Below, piece after piece: positions 27,417-37,486 of a DNA stretch of 64,000 nt. The stretch spans positions 2,288,520 to 2,352,519 of the forward strand of contig NZ_CP006644.1 in assembly GCF_000512205.2 (NCBI RefSeq), read 5' to 3'. The notes under the pieces are model-generated. The model was not told the DNA's origin and ran no database searches. It saw only the letters and a program-made list of their open reading frames with translations. Source of the DNA: Sphingomonas sanxanigenens DSM 19645 = NX02 (GTDB taxonomy: Bacteria > Pseudomonadota > Alphaproteobacteria > Sphingomonadales > Sphingomonadaceae). Made by a program: the position numbers and the translations under genes. The number at the start of each line of letters is the position of its first letter. The first letter of the stretch is position 1.

Positions 27417-29461
27417 CAGTAGGCCAGGATCACGTTGAGGAGGACCGAATAATAACGATCATCCCCATGGTTGTTGGTAAACAGGTCGGCGAAGCCCTTC
27501 GAGGGCTCGAGCACCGCGCCCGAAAGGCGGAAGACGATGTTTTGGTTGCCCTTCGGCCGCCAGATCGCCGCAGCCGACAAATCCCAGCCGATCGACTTGG
27601 GGATGCTGCCCTCGTTGCGCAGCGCCTGCAGCGAACTCGTATTCTCGAACCACATGTGATTGACGTTGGTCGAGAGCCGGAATGTCGGTGTGATGTCGAA
27701 GTCGGTGCCGGCGCCTACCAGCATGAAACCGGGATTGTTGAAGTTGGACTGTCCCTGTTCCTTGGAACTGCGCAGCGACGGCAGCAGGCCGTTGCGGCCG
27801 TTGACGCCCACCGCGCGACCGCCGCCGGCGAAGGGGATCACCTGGCGGATCCAGTAGCTGGTATCGGCGCCCGCGATGATCGGGTTCTCGAAGATCGCGT
27901 CGAACCCGCCCAGCGTATCGTCATACGGATCCTTGTCGCCCGAGGCGTAGACACCGGAGAGCCGGAAGCGGATCCAGTCGTGATCGTAGCTGGCCTCGGC
28001 CGCGGCGAAATAGGCGCGGATATCGGCGGGCTCGCTGGTGAAGAAATTATTGCTGATCTCGCCGAACGCGCCGTAGATCTGCGCGGACAGGTTGATCCGG
28101 CCGATACGGCCGTCCACCGCATAGCCGGGATAGAAAACCTCGTAGCGATAGGGGCGCAGATCGCCCAGCAGCGACGGACGGATCGGGAAGCCGTTATCGT
28201 CGATCGCGATCTCGTCTTCCTCGCGATTGATGTTGAACGCCGCAATCGCCTGGCTCGTGAGGCCGACGACCGGAAAATCCTGCCGGAACAGATTGCCGAA
28301 GATCACGACGTCATCGCGTGGCCGCTGATAGACATCGTTCAGGCCGCTGTTAGTATCCTTGTCGAAGCGCCAGATCGCGCCGACGCTGTACTGGAAGCGG
28401 TTATTGTCGCGCGTGCCGAACAGGCGGATCGCGAGATTGTTGTCGTTGAACAGGAAGCCGCGGAAATCCAGCTGCAGCGGCTGGATGCCGACGCGGATGG
28501 AGTCGAAGTCGAACCGGTCCGACGTGTTGCGGATGTGATAGTCGAAGAAGAATTCCTGCACGCCGACGAAGCCGTCATGGCGGTGCTTGGGATAGGTCGG
28601 CTCGACGCGCAGCACGCGGCGCTCGCTGACCTCGGCATAGTTGGTGTTGAATGCCAGCGCGACGCGATATTCGATCTTGGGCGGCTCATAGGCGGTGGAG
28701 CCCTTGGTCAGCGCCGCGCCGAGGATGACGGTCTGCGACAGCACGAGGCTGTTGGCGCGGCCGAACACGTCGTTGCTGCCGGGATCGTCGACCGATTGCC
28801 GGTTGACCGGCTGCGGGAAGCTGCGCGGTTCGACGACGGTATCCGAGATCGCGTTGAGCGTCAGGAACCAGTCGTCGGATTTGAAACCGAGGAATTTGGG
28901 CGTGCGGCACTTGGGCAGCTTCTCGCGCCGCCGCCGCTCCCGCTCTTCCTCATTCTGCAGGCAGAGCGGCCGATCGCCCTTGTAGGTGTTCTGGTTGTAG
29001 GGATCCCACCAATGTTCCCGCACCAGGCCGAGTGATTCCACCAGCCGCCAGCGATCGGGCAGCGGGAACTCGTCGGTCGGAAACGCCTCGGGCGGCGGCG
29101 GCCGAACCGCGCCGATATTGTCCTGCTCGACCCGTTCGGGCAGGCGGCGCTCCGAACCGGGGCGGCGGCGACCAGGCAGCAGGCTGTCATCGGCGTCGAG
29201 GTCCGGTACGCCATCGGTTGCGGGTGGCGGCGGCTCGTCGCCCTGCGCCACGGGCGGGGCCGGGGCCCCGTCGGCGGATTGTGCCGCCGCATCGCCCGAC
29301 GCGGCCGTCTCCTGCGTGACATCGCCGGTCACCGCGACCGACGCGGGAGCGACCCGCCAGGCCACCGCCCGATCGGCGATCAGCAGCGGTGGCGCTTCGA
29401 CGGGCAACGCGTCGCCGCTCATCAGCGCGAGGATCGGCAAGAAGGGCGTGGCGACGCTCAT
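27416..29461 (-). CDS. Outer-membrane beta-barrel (porin-like) partner of the cytochromes
   Basis: The 681-residue protein has a short hydrophobic N-terminus (MSVATPFLPILALMSGDALPV) and a Pro/Ala-rich, probably disordered segment to about residue 130. About 500 residues of alternating strands follow, with many aromatic girdle residues, for example QEFFFDYHIRNTSDRFDF, NLAIRLFGTRDNNRFQYSVG and SAQIYGAFGEISNNFF. It ends in a strand with a terminal aromatic residue (SVLLNVILAY), the BAM recognition signature. I recognise no named family. Placed between haem proteins in one operon, it is the likely outer-membrane sheath of an electron conduit, by analogy with porin-cytochrome complexes. The assignment as barrel is strong; the function is inference. 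Confidence 0.75.
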   Translation of the reverse strand: MSVATPFLPILALMSGDALPVEAPPLLIADRAVAWRVAPASVAVTGDVTQETAASGDAAAQSADGAPAPPVAQGDEPPPPATDGVPDLDADDSLLPGRRRPGSERRLPERVEQDNIGAVRPPPPEAFPTDEFPLPDRWRLVESLGLVREHWWDPYNQNTYKGDRPLCLQNEEERERRRREKLPKCRTPKFLGFKSDDWFLTLNAISDTVVEPRSFPQPVNRQSVDDPGSNDVFGRANSLVLSQTVILGAALTKGSTAYEPPKIEYRVALAFNTNYAEVSERRVLRVEPTYPKHRHDGFVGVQEFFFDYHIRNTSDRFDFDSIRVGIQPLQLDFRGFLFNDNNLAIRLFGTRDNNRFQYSVGAIWRFDKDTNSGLNDVYQRPRDDVVIFGNLFRQDFPVVGLTSQAIAAFNINREEDEIAIDDNGFPIRPSLLGDLRPYRYEVFYPGYAVDGRIGRINLSAQIYGAFGEISNNFFTSEPADIRAYFAAAEASYDHDWIRFRLSGVYASGDKDPYDDTLGGFDAIFENPIIAGADTSYWIRQVIPFAGGGRAVGVNGRNGLLPSLRSSKEQGQSNFNNPGFMLVGAGTDFDITPTFRLSTNVNHMWFENTSSLQALRNEGSIPKSIGWDLSAAAIWRPKGNQNIVFRLSGAVLEPSKGFADLFTNNHGDDRYYSVLLNVILAY

Positions 29462-29464
29462 CCG

Positions 29465-31453
29465 CTATTTGTCCTGACACGCATTCTGGTCGCTGGTGTC
29501 GAGGAACGGCGCGAACGGACATTGTACATAAAGCAGCCGCGCCTGCCGGTCCCCGACGGGCACGGTGATGCGGTCCGCGCGCATCGCGGGCGGCGCGTTG
29601 CCGATCGCGCCGTTGACGCGCAGCCCGCCGAAATGCGTGCCGAGGAACGATATCATATCGTCCTGGTCGATGCCGTCCCCGGAGATGCCGATCGCGCCGA
29701 TCAGCGTATTGCCGCGATAGATCGGCATGCTGCCGGGGAAGATCTGGATGCCGTTCTGCAACCGGTTCCGGCCGGGTGCGAATTCCGGAAGGAAGGTGCA
29801 GACCTCGCGCGTATCGGCCGGGTTCATGCCATCGACGAAGAAGATGTGCGCCGCCAGATTGGTGATGATCAGTGCCGATTGCAGCCCGGTGGAGAAGGGA
29901 TTGAAATTTTCGATCGGGCGCGACAGCGGGCCGTTGGGGCGGCCGACCTCGCCATCCGGGAAGAAGGGGCGTGAGAGGTTGCCGTTGGCGCGATCGCTGA
30001 ACGCCACCTTGCCGGTCAGCGCGGTCTCGTCGTTGAGGAATGTCCGCACCCGGGGCACGAACTCGCGGATGTCGGGGATCGTATTCTGCTGCAGTTCGTC
30101 GGCCGCGAAGCGGCTGGAGAAGAAGGCGGCCGTACGCGCTTTCTGAAGCGATACGTCTGTCCCGAACACCGGCGCATCCGGCGCGCGGACCACCCCCAAC
30201 GCCTGGCCGCGGGTATCGACCAGCGAGATCGTGACCTGCGCACGGCTGTCGAGAGGGCGGCGGATCTGCGCGCGCGCGCGCGACATGATCGTGAAGGCTT
30301 CCTCCAGAAGCGCGCGCGATTCGGCCAGCGTCAGCGGCTGCGACACTTCGGCGCTGTCGGTCCCGGCGCGAACGGGAAAGCGGTTGTTGCCGTTGCCGTC
30401 GGTCAGGATGAACGCGTCGCTGTTCGCGAACTCGGCGCTCGTCGCCTTGCGATAGCCCGACGCCTCGGTGCCATAGGGCGTGCCGGCGACCACCACGGGA
30501 TCGGGTGCACCGACCTGATAATAGCCGCGCACTGCGGTGAGGCGGCCGATCGCGCTGTTGTTGATCGCGGAGAAAGGCGGGGCGGATGCCGGCGTGCTCT
30601 TGAAGTTCGCGGGCGTCGCATCGGTAAAGCGCAGCGAGGTGCCGTCGATCGTGATCCGGCTGCCCTTGATCGTCTCCGGAGGTTCGAAACCGACGCTTCC
30701 GGCGAGCGCGATATATTCCTCGGCATCGTCATCGATGTCGGTGACATTGGGGTCGTCGGCATAGTTGCCGTCGCCCATCACACCGATCGCGCCGACGACG
30801 ACGCCGTTCTTGTAGAGCGGAATGCCGCCCGGATCGGCCGAGAGACCGAGCGGCGACCGCTTGGGGCCGATGAAGGCCGAAGCGGGCGGTGCGGCCGAGC
30901 TGTAACGGTTGACCAGGTCGGAACAGGGCAGCGAACTGAACTGCACGCCGAACAGCGGGCCACTTTCGAGACCCGCGGTGTTGGGCGCCGGCGGGAAATG
31001 CTCCTTGACGATCATGCTCGCGGTACGGGTCGTGAACGCGTTGCCGCCGCTCGACAGATAGGCGCCGGTGATCGCCTTGGAGATCGCCCCCATCGAGGCG
31101 GGAAAATTGACGTTCTGCACGTCGAGATTCCGGCCGTTGGGTGCGGGCTGGGCGGTGGCGCGGGGTCGTGCGCCGGTCATCGTATAGACCGCCAGCACGT
31201 TCCCGACGCGATCGACCACGGCAATCACCGAAGGCAGGTTGCGCGCCTGCGCTTCGGCGACGGCGCGCGCGACGATGCCCTGCACGTCCGCGACGCTGAG
31301 AGCTTCCGCGGCGGGCACCGCATACCGCCCCGGCGATGGCGTGGGCGAAGGGGTCGGCGTCGGCGTACCGCCGCTCGCGGTGCCCCCGCCACCGCAGGAG
31401 GCGAGAAGCAGCGCGGCCATGGTGACCGCCGCGGTGAGTTGAAGCCGCCGCAT
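29465..31453 (-). CDS. Lipoprotein with two GlcG/HbpS-like domains
   Basis: The 662-residue protein has lipobox LLASC with the acylated Cys at residue 20, then a Thr/Pro linker (residues 28-41). Two related modules follow. The first runs from about 45 to 235: VAEAQARNLPSVIAVVDRVGNVLAVY, then GGIPLYKNGVVVGAIGVMGDG. The second runs from about 373 to 640: LVDTRGQALGVVRAPDAPVF, then GSMPIYRGNTLIGAIGISGDG. The G-x-P-hY-x-(N)G-hhGAIGhxGD element is the GlcG/HbpS signature; HbpS binds haem and acts as a redox-stress sensor. Both modules are interrupted by long insertions. The gene shares one base with the upstream pentahaem gene, and the barrel gene begins 3 bp after its stop. A haem-binding or assembly role is inferred. 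Confidence 0.8.
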   Translation of the reverse strand: MRRLQLTAAVTMAALLLASCGGGGTASGGTPTPTPSPTPSPGRYAVPAAEALSVADVQGIVARAVAEAQARNLPSVIAVVDRVGNVLAVYTMTGARPRATAQPAPNGRNLDVQNVNFPASMGAISKAITGAYLSSGGNAFTTRTASMIVKEHFPPAPNTAGLESGPLFGVQFSSLPCSDLVNRYSSAAPPASAFIGPKRSPLGLSADPGGIPLYKNGVVVGAIGVMGDGNYADDPNVTDIDDDAEEYIALAGSVGFEPPETIKGSRITIDGTSLRFTDATPANFKSTPASAPPFSAINNSAIGRLTAVRGYYQVGAPDPVVVAGTPYGTEASGYRKATSAEFANSDAFILTDGNGNNRFPVRAGTDSAEVSQPLTLAESRALLEEAFTIMSRARAQIRRPLDSRAQVTISLVDTRGQALGVVRAPDAPVFGTDVSLQKARTAAFFSSRFAADELQQNTIPDIREFVPRVRTFLNDETALTGKVAFSDRANGNLSRPFFPDGEVGRPNGPLSRPIENFNPFSTGLQSALIITNLAAHIFFVDGMNPADTREVCTFLPEFAPGRNRLQNGIQIFPGSMPIYRGNTLIGAIGISGDGIDQDDMISFLGTHFGGLRVNGAIGNAPPAMRADRITVPVGDRQARLLYVQCPFAPFLDTSDQNACQDK

Positions 31454-32865
31454 CAGCGCAACGTCCGGATCGTCCTCACCGCGCTGCCGAGCGCACGGCG
31501 GAACTCAACTGGCCGGTAGTCATTGGGATCGCGCACCGCACCATAGGCGACATTGACGTCACCGCGGATCGACGTCGCCGCGCCTGCCGGGATCTGGCCG
31601 GAATTGACCAGCGCATTGAGCAACGTGTCGACCGCCATCACCGCCTGAACACTGCCTTCATAGTCTGTGAAGCGCTGGCTGATCGCTTCGCTGGAGACGG
31701 TGTCGATGATCGCGAACACCTGGTCGCGATTGAAGCTGGCTGCCGAGAAGGCCGACGCAAGCGCCTGCGCGGTACCGCGCAACTTGGCCGCCGCCGCGAT
31801 CGACGAGGCGCGATCCTTGGCAAGCGCGGCATGGAAGGCGCGGCTGTCGGTGTCGAGCCGACCGGCGAGTGCCGGTGCCGCGATGCGCGCGGCGGCGCTC
31901 AGCATGATCATGTTCTCGTCATTGTAGGGCGGCATGCCCGCGGGGATCGGCCGGCCCGGATTGGCCAGTTTCTGCGGGCGTGCATCCTCATCGTCGAAGA
32001 TACGGCGATGGCAGCTATGGCAGTCGAAGAAGTAGAATTCGGGGAAGGCGCCCGCGCCGCCGGTCGGCTTGCCGTAGAGATCCAGCGACCGGTCGAGAGC
32101 CATTGCCTGACCCACCGCCCAGAAGCGGACATTGTTGGTACGGCCGCCCTTGCGCTCGAGATAGTCGCGATCCTCGTCATGATGCTGCTGCAGCGTCGAG
32201 AAGAGGTCGAGTTCGAACACGATCCGGGGATGGCCGGCGGCCATGATCCGGTGATTGACGAACTGCCCCTTGCGCGATGAGCCGAAATGGCAATCGAGGC
32301 AAACCGAAGCCCGCTCCGCCGGATTTTCCAGCGCGCGCATGCCCATCTGCACGTTGGAACGATGCGTCGCACCGACCGCATAATGGCTCTGCAGCCAGTT
32401 CTGGGCGCCGCCGTGGCAGGCTTCGCAACCCACGCCGTCGCTCAACTGGAAGCGCGGGCCACGACCGGCGGGCGCTGGATCCGCGTGACAGCCAAGGCAT
32501 TCCGAAGAACTGCTGGCCGAGCCGATCCCCATCCGCGCCGCGATCGCCTGGCTGCGGGGCGAGGCGAGCACCGCATAAGCGCGGCTATGCGCGCCGCCGG
32601 GCGTCGAGGGTTCCTGCCAGCGCATCAGTTCGTCCTGACGCACGATTCGGCCATCCGCCTCCTGCCGCCCATGACAGGTCGAGCCCGAGCATGAAGCCAC
32701 ACCGAGATGAAGATTATCGGAAGATGCCGGCGCCGCGATCGCAGGTTGGCCGCGGCCGAATCCGATCAGTAACGCGAAGGCCGCAAGCGACAGACAAAGC
32801 GCGACCGCGCCAATCCAGGCGCGCGCGCGCAGCGCTTCCGCCATGTCATTGTAACGCATCGCCAC
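31453..32865 (-). CDS. Pentahaem c-type cytochrome, cytochrome c554-like
   Basis: The 470-residue protein begins with a membrane helix (about residues 17-37), which may be a cleaved signal or an anchor; PAIAAPAS could be a cleavage site. The haem sites are CSGSTCH at residue 59 (a CX4CH form) and CxxCH at 123 (CLGCH), 147 (CEACH), 189 (CLDCH) and 282 (CHSCH). The C-terminal 180 residues lack haem motifs. The arrangement resembles the cytochrome c554 / multihaem periplasmic cytochromes. It is the first gene of the four-gene operon and is divergent from a membrane cNMP-binding-like protein. It could be the periplasmic electron shuttle feeding the decahaem protein, an inference from position. 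Confidence 0.88.
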   Translation of the reverse strand: MAMRYNDMAEALRARAWIGAVALCLSLAAFALLIGFGRGQPAIAAPASSDNLHLGVASCSGSTCHGRQEADGRIVRQDELMRWQEPSTPGGAHSRAYAVLASPRSQAIAARMGIGSASSSSECLGCHADPAPAGRGPRFQLSDGVGCEACHGGAQNWLQSHYAVGATHRSNVQMGMRALENPAERASVCLDCHFGSSRKGQFVNHRIMAAGHPRIVFELDLFSTLQQHHDEDRDYLERKGGRTNNVRFWAVGQAMALDRSLDLYGKPTGGAGAFPEFYFFDCHSCHRRIFDDEDARPQKLANPGRPIPAGMPPYNDENMIMLSAAARIAAPALAGRLDTDSRAFHAALAKDRASSIAAAAKLRGTAQALASAFSAASFNRDQVFAIIDTVSSEAISQRFTDYEGSVQAVMAVDTLLNALVNSGQIPAGAATSIRGDVNVAYGAVRDPNDYRPVEFRRALGSAVRTIRTLR

Positions 32866-32969
32866 CCCGCTAGGCCCTGAACCACGCGATGCAACCCTGT
32901 TGTTTTTTTGGACTTATGAGCAGTTCATCGCGGTGAGGCAAGCGCACTTTTGTGACTTGACGCAGCCTT

Positions 32970-32984
32970 GGGATGATTCATCCC
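32970..32984. promoter_or_regulatory. 15-bp perfect palindrome, candidate operator of the cytochrome operon
   Basis: GGGATGA (32970-32976) and TCATCCC (32978-32984) form a perfect dyad with a one-base centre. It lies in the 183-bp gap between the divergent cytochrome operon (start 32865) and the membrane cNMP-domain gene (start 33049), where regulation of either would act. A weaker dyad, GCGAG-N6-CTCGC, lies at 33012-33027. No regulator with a DNA-binding domain is adjacent. Confidence 0.4.
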
Positions 32985-33048
32985 TGTGCGGCGGCGACTG
33001 TTCGTCTTAATGCGAGTAAATGCTCGCTTCAAAGCGCGGTGGGAAGGC

Positions 33049-33741
33049 ATGCATTTCGATCCGATCACGACGCCTGATGGACTGTTGCTCCACCTGATGC
33101 TCGCCATGTTGGTGCTGGCGGCGTTGCTGCCGCGGCTAAGCGGGGTTCGCGTGGCGCTGGCCGCGGCGGCGATCGCCGGGCTGGTCTACTTCATCCGTAC
33201 GACCAGCCTTTCCGGGATGGTCTGGACGGGGGTGCTGCTGCTCGTCACGGGCGCGCAACTTGCACGCCTCGTCATCGGCGATGTCCGCGCGGGGTTCCGG
33301 CCTGAGGAGCAGGGGTTGCTGGCGACGCTCGACGGGCTCAGCCGCAGTCACGTCCGTCACCTCATCGACCAGGGGCTTTGGCTGAACGGCAAGGCCGGGG
33401 ATGTGCTGACGCAGGAAGGGCAGGCCGTGCCCAACCTCTATTATCTCGCTTCGGGCAGTGCGACGGTCGCAAGCGGTGGCAAGCTCGTCGCAACCTGCCC
33501 ACCGGACAATTTCATCGGTGAGGTAACCGCCCTGGCCGGAACGCCGGCGACCGGCACCGTGGTGCTCGATCAGCCGTCGCGCATCTGGTGCATGCCAGCG
33601 GACAAGCTGCGGGTCTACGCGGACACGCATGACGGCGTCCGCGCCGCGTTGGAGCGGGCGTTCCGCAAGGCGCTGACCGACAAGCTGGTTGCCGCGAATG
33701 CGACGATCGCCGACCTCAGCAATGTGGAACGCCCGGCCTGA
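33049..33741 (+). CDS. Three-helix membrane protein with cyclic-nucleotide-binding-like domain
   Basis: The 230-residue protein has three closely spaced hydrophobic helices (about residues 11-29, 33-50 and 54-75). A cytoplasmic cupin domain follows, with LIDQGLWLNGKAGDVLTQEGQAVPNLYYLASGSATV and PDNFIGEVTALAGTPATGTVV. The last segment is the phosphate-binding cassette; its Gly-Glu is kept but the usual Arg after the Pro is Thr-Gly, so cAMP/cGMP binding is doubtful. No helix-turn-helix is present, so it is not a Crp regulator. Three helices plus this domain is the layout of Popeye-domain proteins. The start ATG at 33049 is chosen for GGGAAGG just upstream; GTG 32986 is an alternative. Divergent from the cytochrome operon. 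Confidence 0.78.
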   Translation: MHFDPITTPDGLLLHLMLAMLVLAALLPRLSGVRVALAAAAIAGLVYFIRTTSLSGMVWTGVLLLVTGAQLARLVIGDVRAGFRPEEQGLLATLDGLSRSHVRHLIDQGLWLNGKAGDVLTQEGQAVPNLYYLASGSATVASGGKLVATCPPDNFIGEVTALAGTPATGTVVLDQPSRIWCMPADKLRVYADTHDGVRAALERAFRKALTDKLVAANATIADLSNVERPA

Positions 33742-33759
33742 CCATGCAGGCTGGCGTGC

Positions 33760-35193
<1,434 letters not shown>

Positions 35194-35217
35194 CTGATGT
35201 CCTCGACCTTCACGCAC

Positions 35218-35265
35218 GATCCCCGGCAGAACCGGTTCCACCAGGCAGTTTTACGGCCGGGGATC
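35218..35265. repeat. 10-bp perfect inverted repeat upstream of the aldehyde dehydrogenase
   Basis: GATCCCCGGC (35218-35227) and GCCGGGGATC (35256-35265) are perfect inverted copies 28 bp apart. They lie 25-72 bp before the aldehyde dehydrogenase start on the minus strand, in the gap after the acetolactate-synthase-like gene. This could be an operator pair or an intergenic RNA hairpin; nothing in the sequence decides. Confidence 0.4.
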
Positions 35266-35340
35266 CGCTCCAAAGGCTGGCGCCCGGCTTTGGTTCCGCC
35301 AAGTTAATTTCCGATAATTTCGGCACCGCACCGCATCGCA

Positions 35341-36984
35341 TTACAGCGCGGCGCTGAGCTGCTTGATCTCCTGATTGAGGATGCGGTCGTTGTCGACATA
35401 ATCGACCGGGCAGTCGATCAGTTGCACGCCCTTGGCGGCGAGGCATTGCGCCAGCAGCTCGGGCAGATGCTCCGCGCTCTCCACCCGGTGGCCGGTCGCG
35501 CCATAGGCTTCCGCATATTTGACGAAATCGGGGTTGCCATAGGTCAGCCCCCAATCCTTGAAGCCCATGTTCGCCTGTTTCCAGCGGATCATGCCATAGC
35601 TGCCATCGTTGAGGATCAGCACGGTGATGTTGAGGCCGAGGCGCACCGCGGTCTCCATCTCCTGGCTGTTCATCATGAAACCGCCATCGCCGCAGATCGC
35701 CATCACCTTGCGGTCCGGATAGACCATGGCCGATGCCATGGCCGAAGGCAGGCCGGCGCCCATGGTCGCCAGCGCATTGTCCAGCAGAACCGTGTTCTGC
35801 TGGCGCGCCGGATAGTTACGCGCGAACCAGATCTTGTAGACGCCGTTGTCGAGGCAGATGATGCCGTCATTGGGCATCGCCTTGCGAACCTGCTTGACCA
35901 AATAGGGCGGAAAGATCGGGAAGCGGGCATCCTCCTCCAGGCTGGCGGTGTGCGCCACCTCGGCTTGCCGCGCGGCGATCATGCGGCTGCAAGCCCAGTC
36001 CTTGGGAACGATGTCTTCCTTCATCTGCCAGATGGCGTTGGCGATGTCGCCGATCACCTCGATCTGCGGAAAATAGACCGGATCGACCTCTGCCGAACGG
36101 GTCGAGACGTGGATCACCGGGCAGCCGCCATTCTTCATGAAGAAGGGCGGCTTCTCGATCACGTCATGGCCGATATTGACGATCACGTCGGCCGCCTCGA
36201 CCGCCTTGTGGACGAAGTCGCCCGCGGACAGCGCGGCGCAGCCGACGAACTTCGGGTGAGTCTCGTCGATCACGCCCTTGCCGAGCTGGGTGGTGAGAAA
36301 GGGGATGCCGGTCTTCTCGACGAACTGGAACAGCATCCGCCCCGTCATCTTGCGATTGGCGCCTGCACCGAGCACGAGCAGCGGGGCTCTGGACTTCTCG
36401 AGCATCTCCACCGCCGCGCGCACTGCCTTGGGCTCGGCGGAGGGCCGGCGGGCAAGGCTGGGCTTGATCGGAAGGCTATCGGTCTGCTCGTCCGCGACAT
36501 CTTCCGGGAATTCGAGATGGGTCGCACCCGGCTTCTCCTCTTCGGCCAGGCGGAACGCCTCGCGGATGCGGCTCGGGATATTGTCCGCGCTGGCAAGCTG
36601 GTGCGTATATTTGGTGATCGGCCGCATCATGTCGACCACGTCGAGGATCTGGAAGCGGCCCTGCTTGGATTTCTTGATCGGTTTCTGGCCGGTCACCATC
36701 AGAATCGGCATGCCGCCGAGCTGGGCATAGGCGGCGGCCGTAACGAAATTGGTCGCGCCGGGCCCCAGCGTCGCCAGACACACCCCGGTCTTGCCGGTGT
36801 GGCGGCCATAGGTCGCGGCCATGAAGCCCGCGCCCTGTTCATGACGCGTGAGGATCAGCTTGATCGAGGTCGAGCGCGAGAGCGAGTCCAGCAGGTCGAG
36901 ATTCTCCTCGCCGGGCACGCCAAACATATATTCGACGCCCTCTTCCTCGAGGCATGCGACGAAAAGATCGGAAGCCTTGGTCAT
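35341..36984 (-). CDS. Acetolactate-synthase-like thiamine-diphosphate enzyme, large subunit
   Basis: The 547-residue enzyme has the three-domain ThDP layout. The N-terminal part has EYMFGVPGEENLDLLDSL and ILTRHEQGAGFMAATYGR with the catalytic glutamate, followed by GVCLATLGPGATNFVTAAAYAQL. The C-terminal part has the ThDP motif GDGGFMMNSQEMETAVRLGLNITVLILNDGSYGMIRWKQ. It condenses two pyruvates, or pyruvate and 2-oxobutyrate, to acetohydroxy acids if a true ALS. No small regulatory subunit is adjacent, which is more like the catabolic AlsS type; other ThDP carboligases cannot be excluded. The ATG at 36984 fits the family N-terminus. Confidence 0.85.
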   Translation of the reverse strand: MTKASDLFVACLEEEGVEYMFGVPGEENLDLLDSLSRSTSIKLILTRHEQGAGFMAATYGRHTGKTGVCLATLGPGATNFVTAAAYAQLGGMPILMVTGQKPIKKSKQGRFQILDVVDMMRPITKYTHQLASADNIPSRIREAFRLAEEEKPGATHLEFPEDVADEQTDSLPIKPSLARRPSAEPKAVRAAVEMLEKSRAPLLVLGAGANRKMTGRMLFQFVEKTGIPFLTTQLGKGVIDETHPKFVGCAALSAGDFVHKAVEAADVIVNIGHDVIEKPPFFMKNGGCPVIHVSTRSAEVDPVYFPQIEVIGDIANAIWQMKEDIVPKDWACSRMIAARQAEVAHTASLEEDARFPIFPPYLVKQVRKAMPNDGIICLDNGVYKIWFARNYPARQQNTVLLDNALATMGAGLPSAMASAMVYPDRKVMAICGDGGFMMNSQEMETAVRLGLNITVLILNDGSYGMIRWKQANMGFKDWGLTYGNPDFVKYAEAYGATGHRVESAEHLPELLAQCLAAKGVQLIDCPVDYVDNDRILNQEIKQLSAAL

Positions 36985-37185
36985 GGTTCGCCATTTCCCC
37001 TTGCCCGGCACGGGCGTTGATCGCGGCAGCTGTCGGGCGACCCTGTGGTTGGCTCAACCGGTCTGACGCCGGACGGTGATGGGGTCTAGCCGCCTTTTTG
37101 GGCGGTCGCCAGCCTCAATGCGCGAGCATCGACCATTGCTCGAAAATGGCTATGACACGGAGGACGCAGGCGAAAGGAACAGGCG

Positions 37186-37482
37186 ATGGCCCATCCGGTG
37201 AAAATCATTGCGGTGCTGACGGCGCGTGCCGGCAAGGCCGAGGAACTCACCGCGCTGCTCGACGGCATGCTCGCCCCGTCGCGGGCGGAGCCCGGCAATC
37301 TGCGCTACGATCTGTGGCGCGATCAGGCCGACGTCACCCGATTCGTCCTCGACGAACTCTATGTCGACGCGGCCGCGGTCGCCGCCCACCGGGCGACCGC
37401 GCATTTCCAGGCCTATCTCGCGCGGATCAACGCGCTCGCCGACCGCAGCGCGTTCGTGCTCGATCCCGTCGCGGCCGGCTGA
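37186..37482 (+). CDS. Antibiotic biosynthesis monooxygenase (ABM) domain protein
   Basis: The 98-residue protein is a single dimeric ferredoxin-like ABM domain: VKIIAVLTARAGKAEELTALLDGML, EPGNLRYDLWRDQADVTRFVLDELYVD, and AHFQAYLARINALA. The family includes YgiN-type quinol monooxygenases and haem-degrading relatives; the Asn/Trp/Tyr pocket is not clear enough to choose. The ATG at 37186 is in a good position after AAAGGAACAGGCG. It is divergent from the acetolactate-synthase-like gene and convergent with the prolyl oligopeptidase gene, 4 bp apart. Confidence 0.85.
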   Translation: MAHPVKIIAVLTARAGKAEELTALLDGMLAPSRAEPGNLRYDLWRDQADVTRFVLDELYVDAAAVAAHRATAHFQAYLARINALADRSAFVLDPVAAG

Positions 37483-37486
37483 CCCC

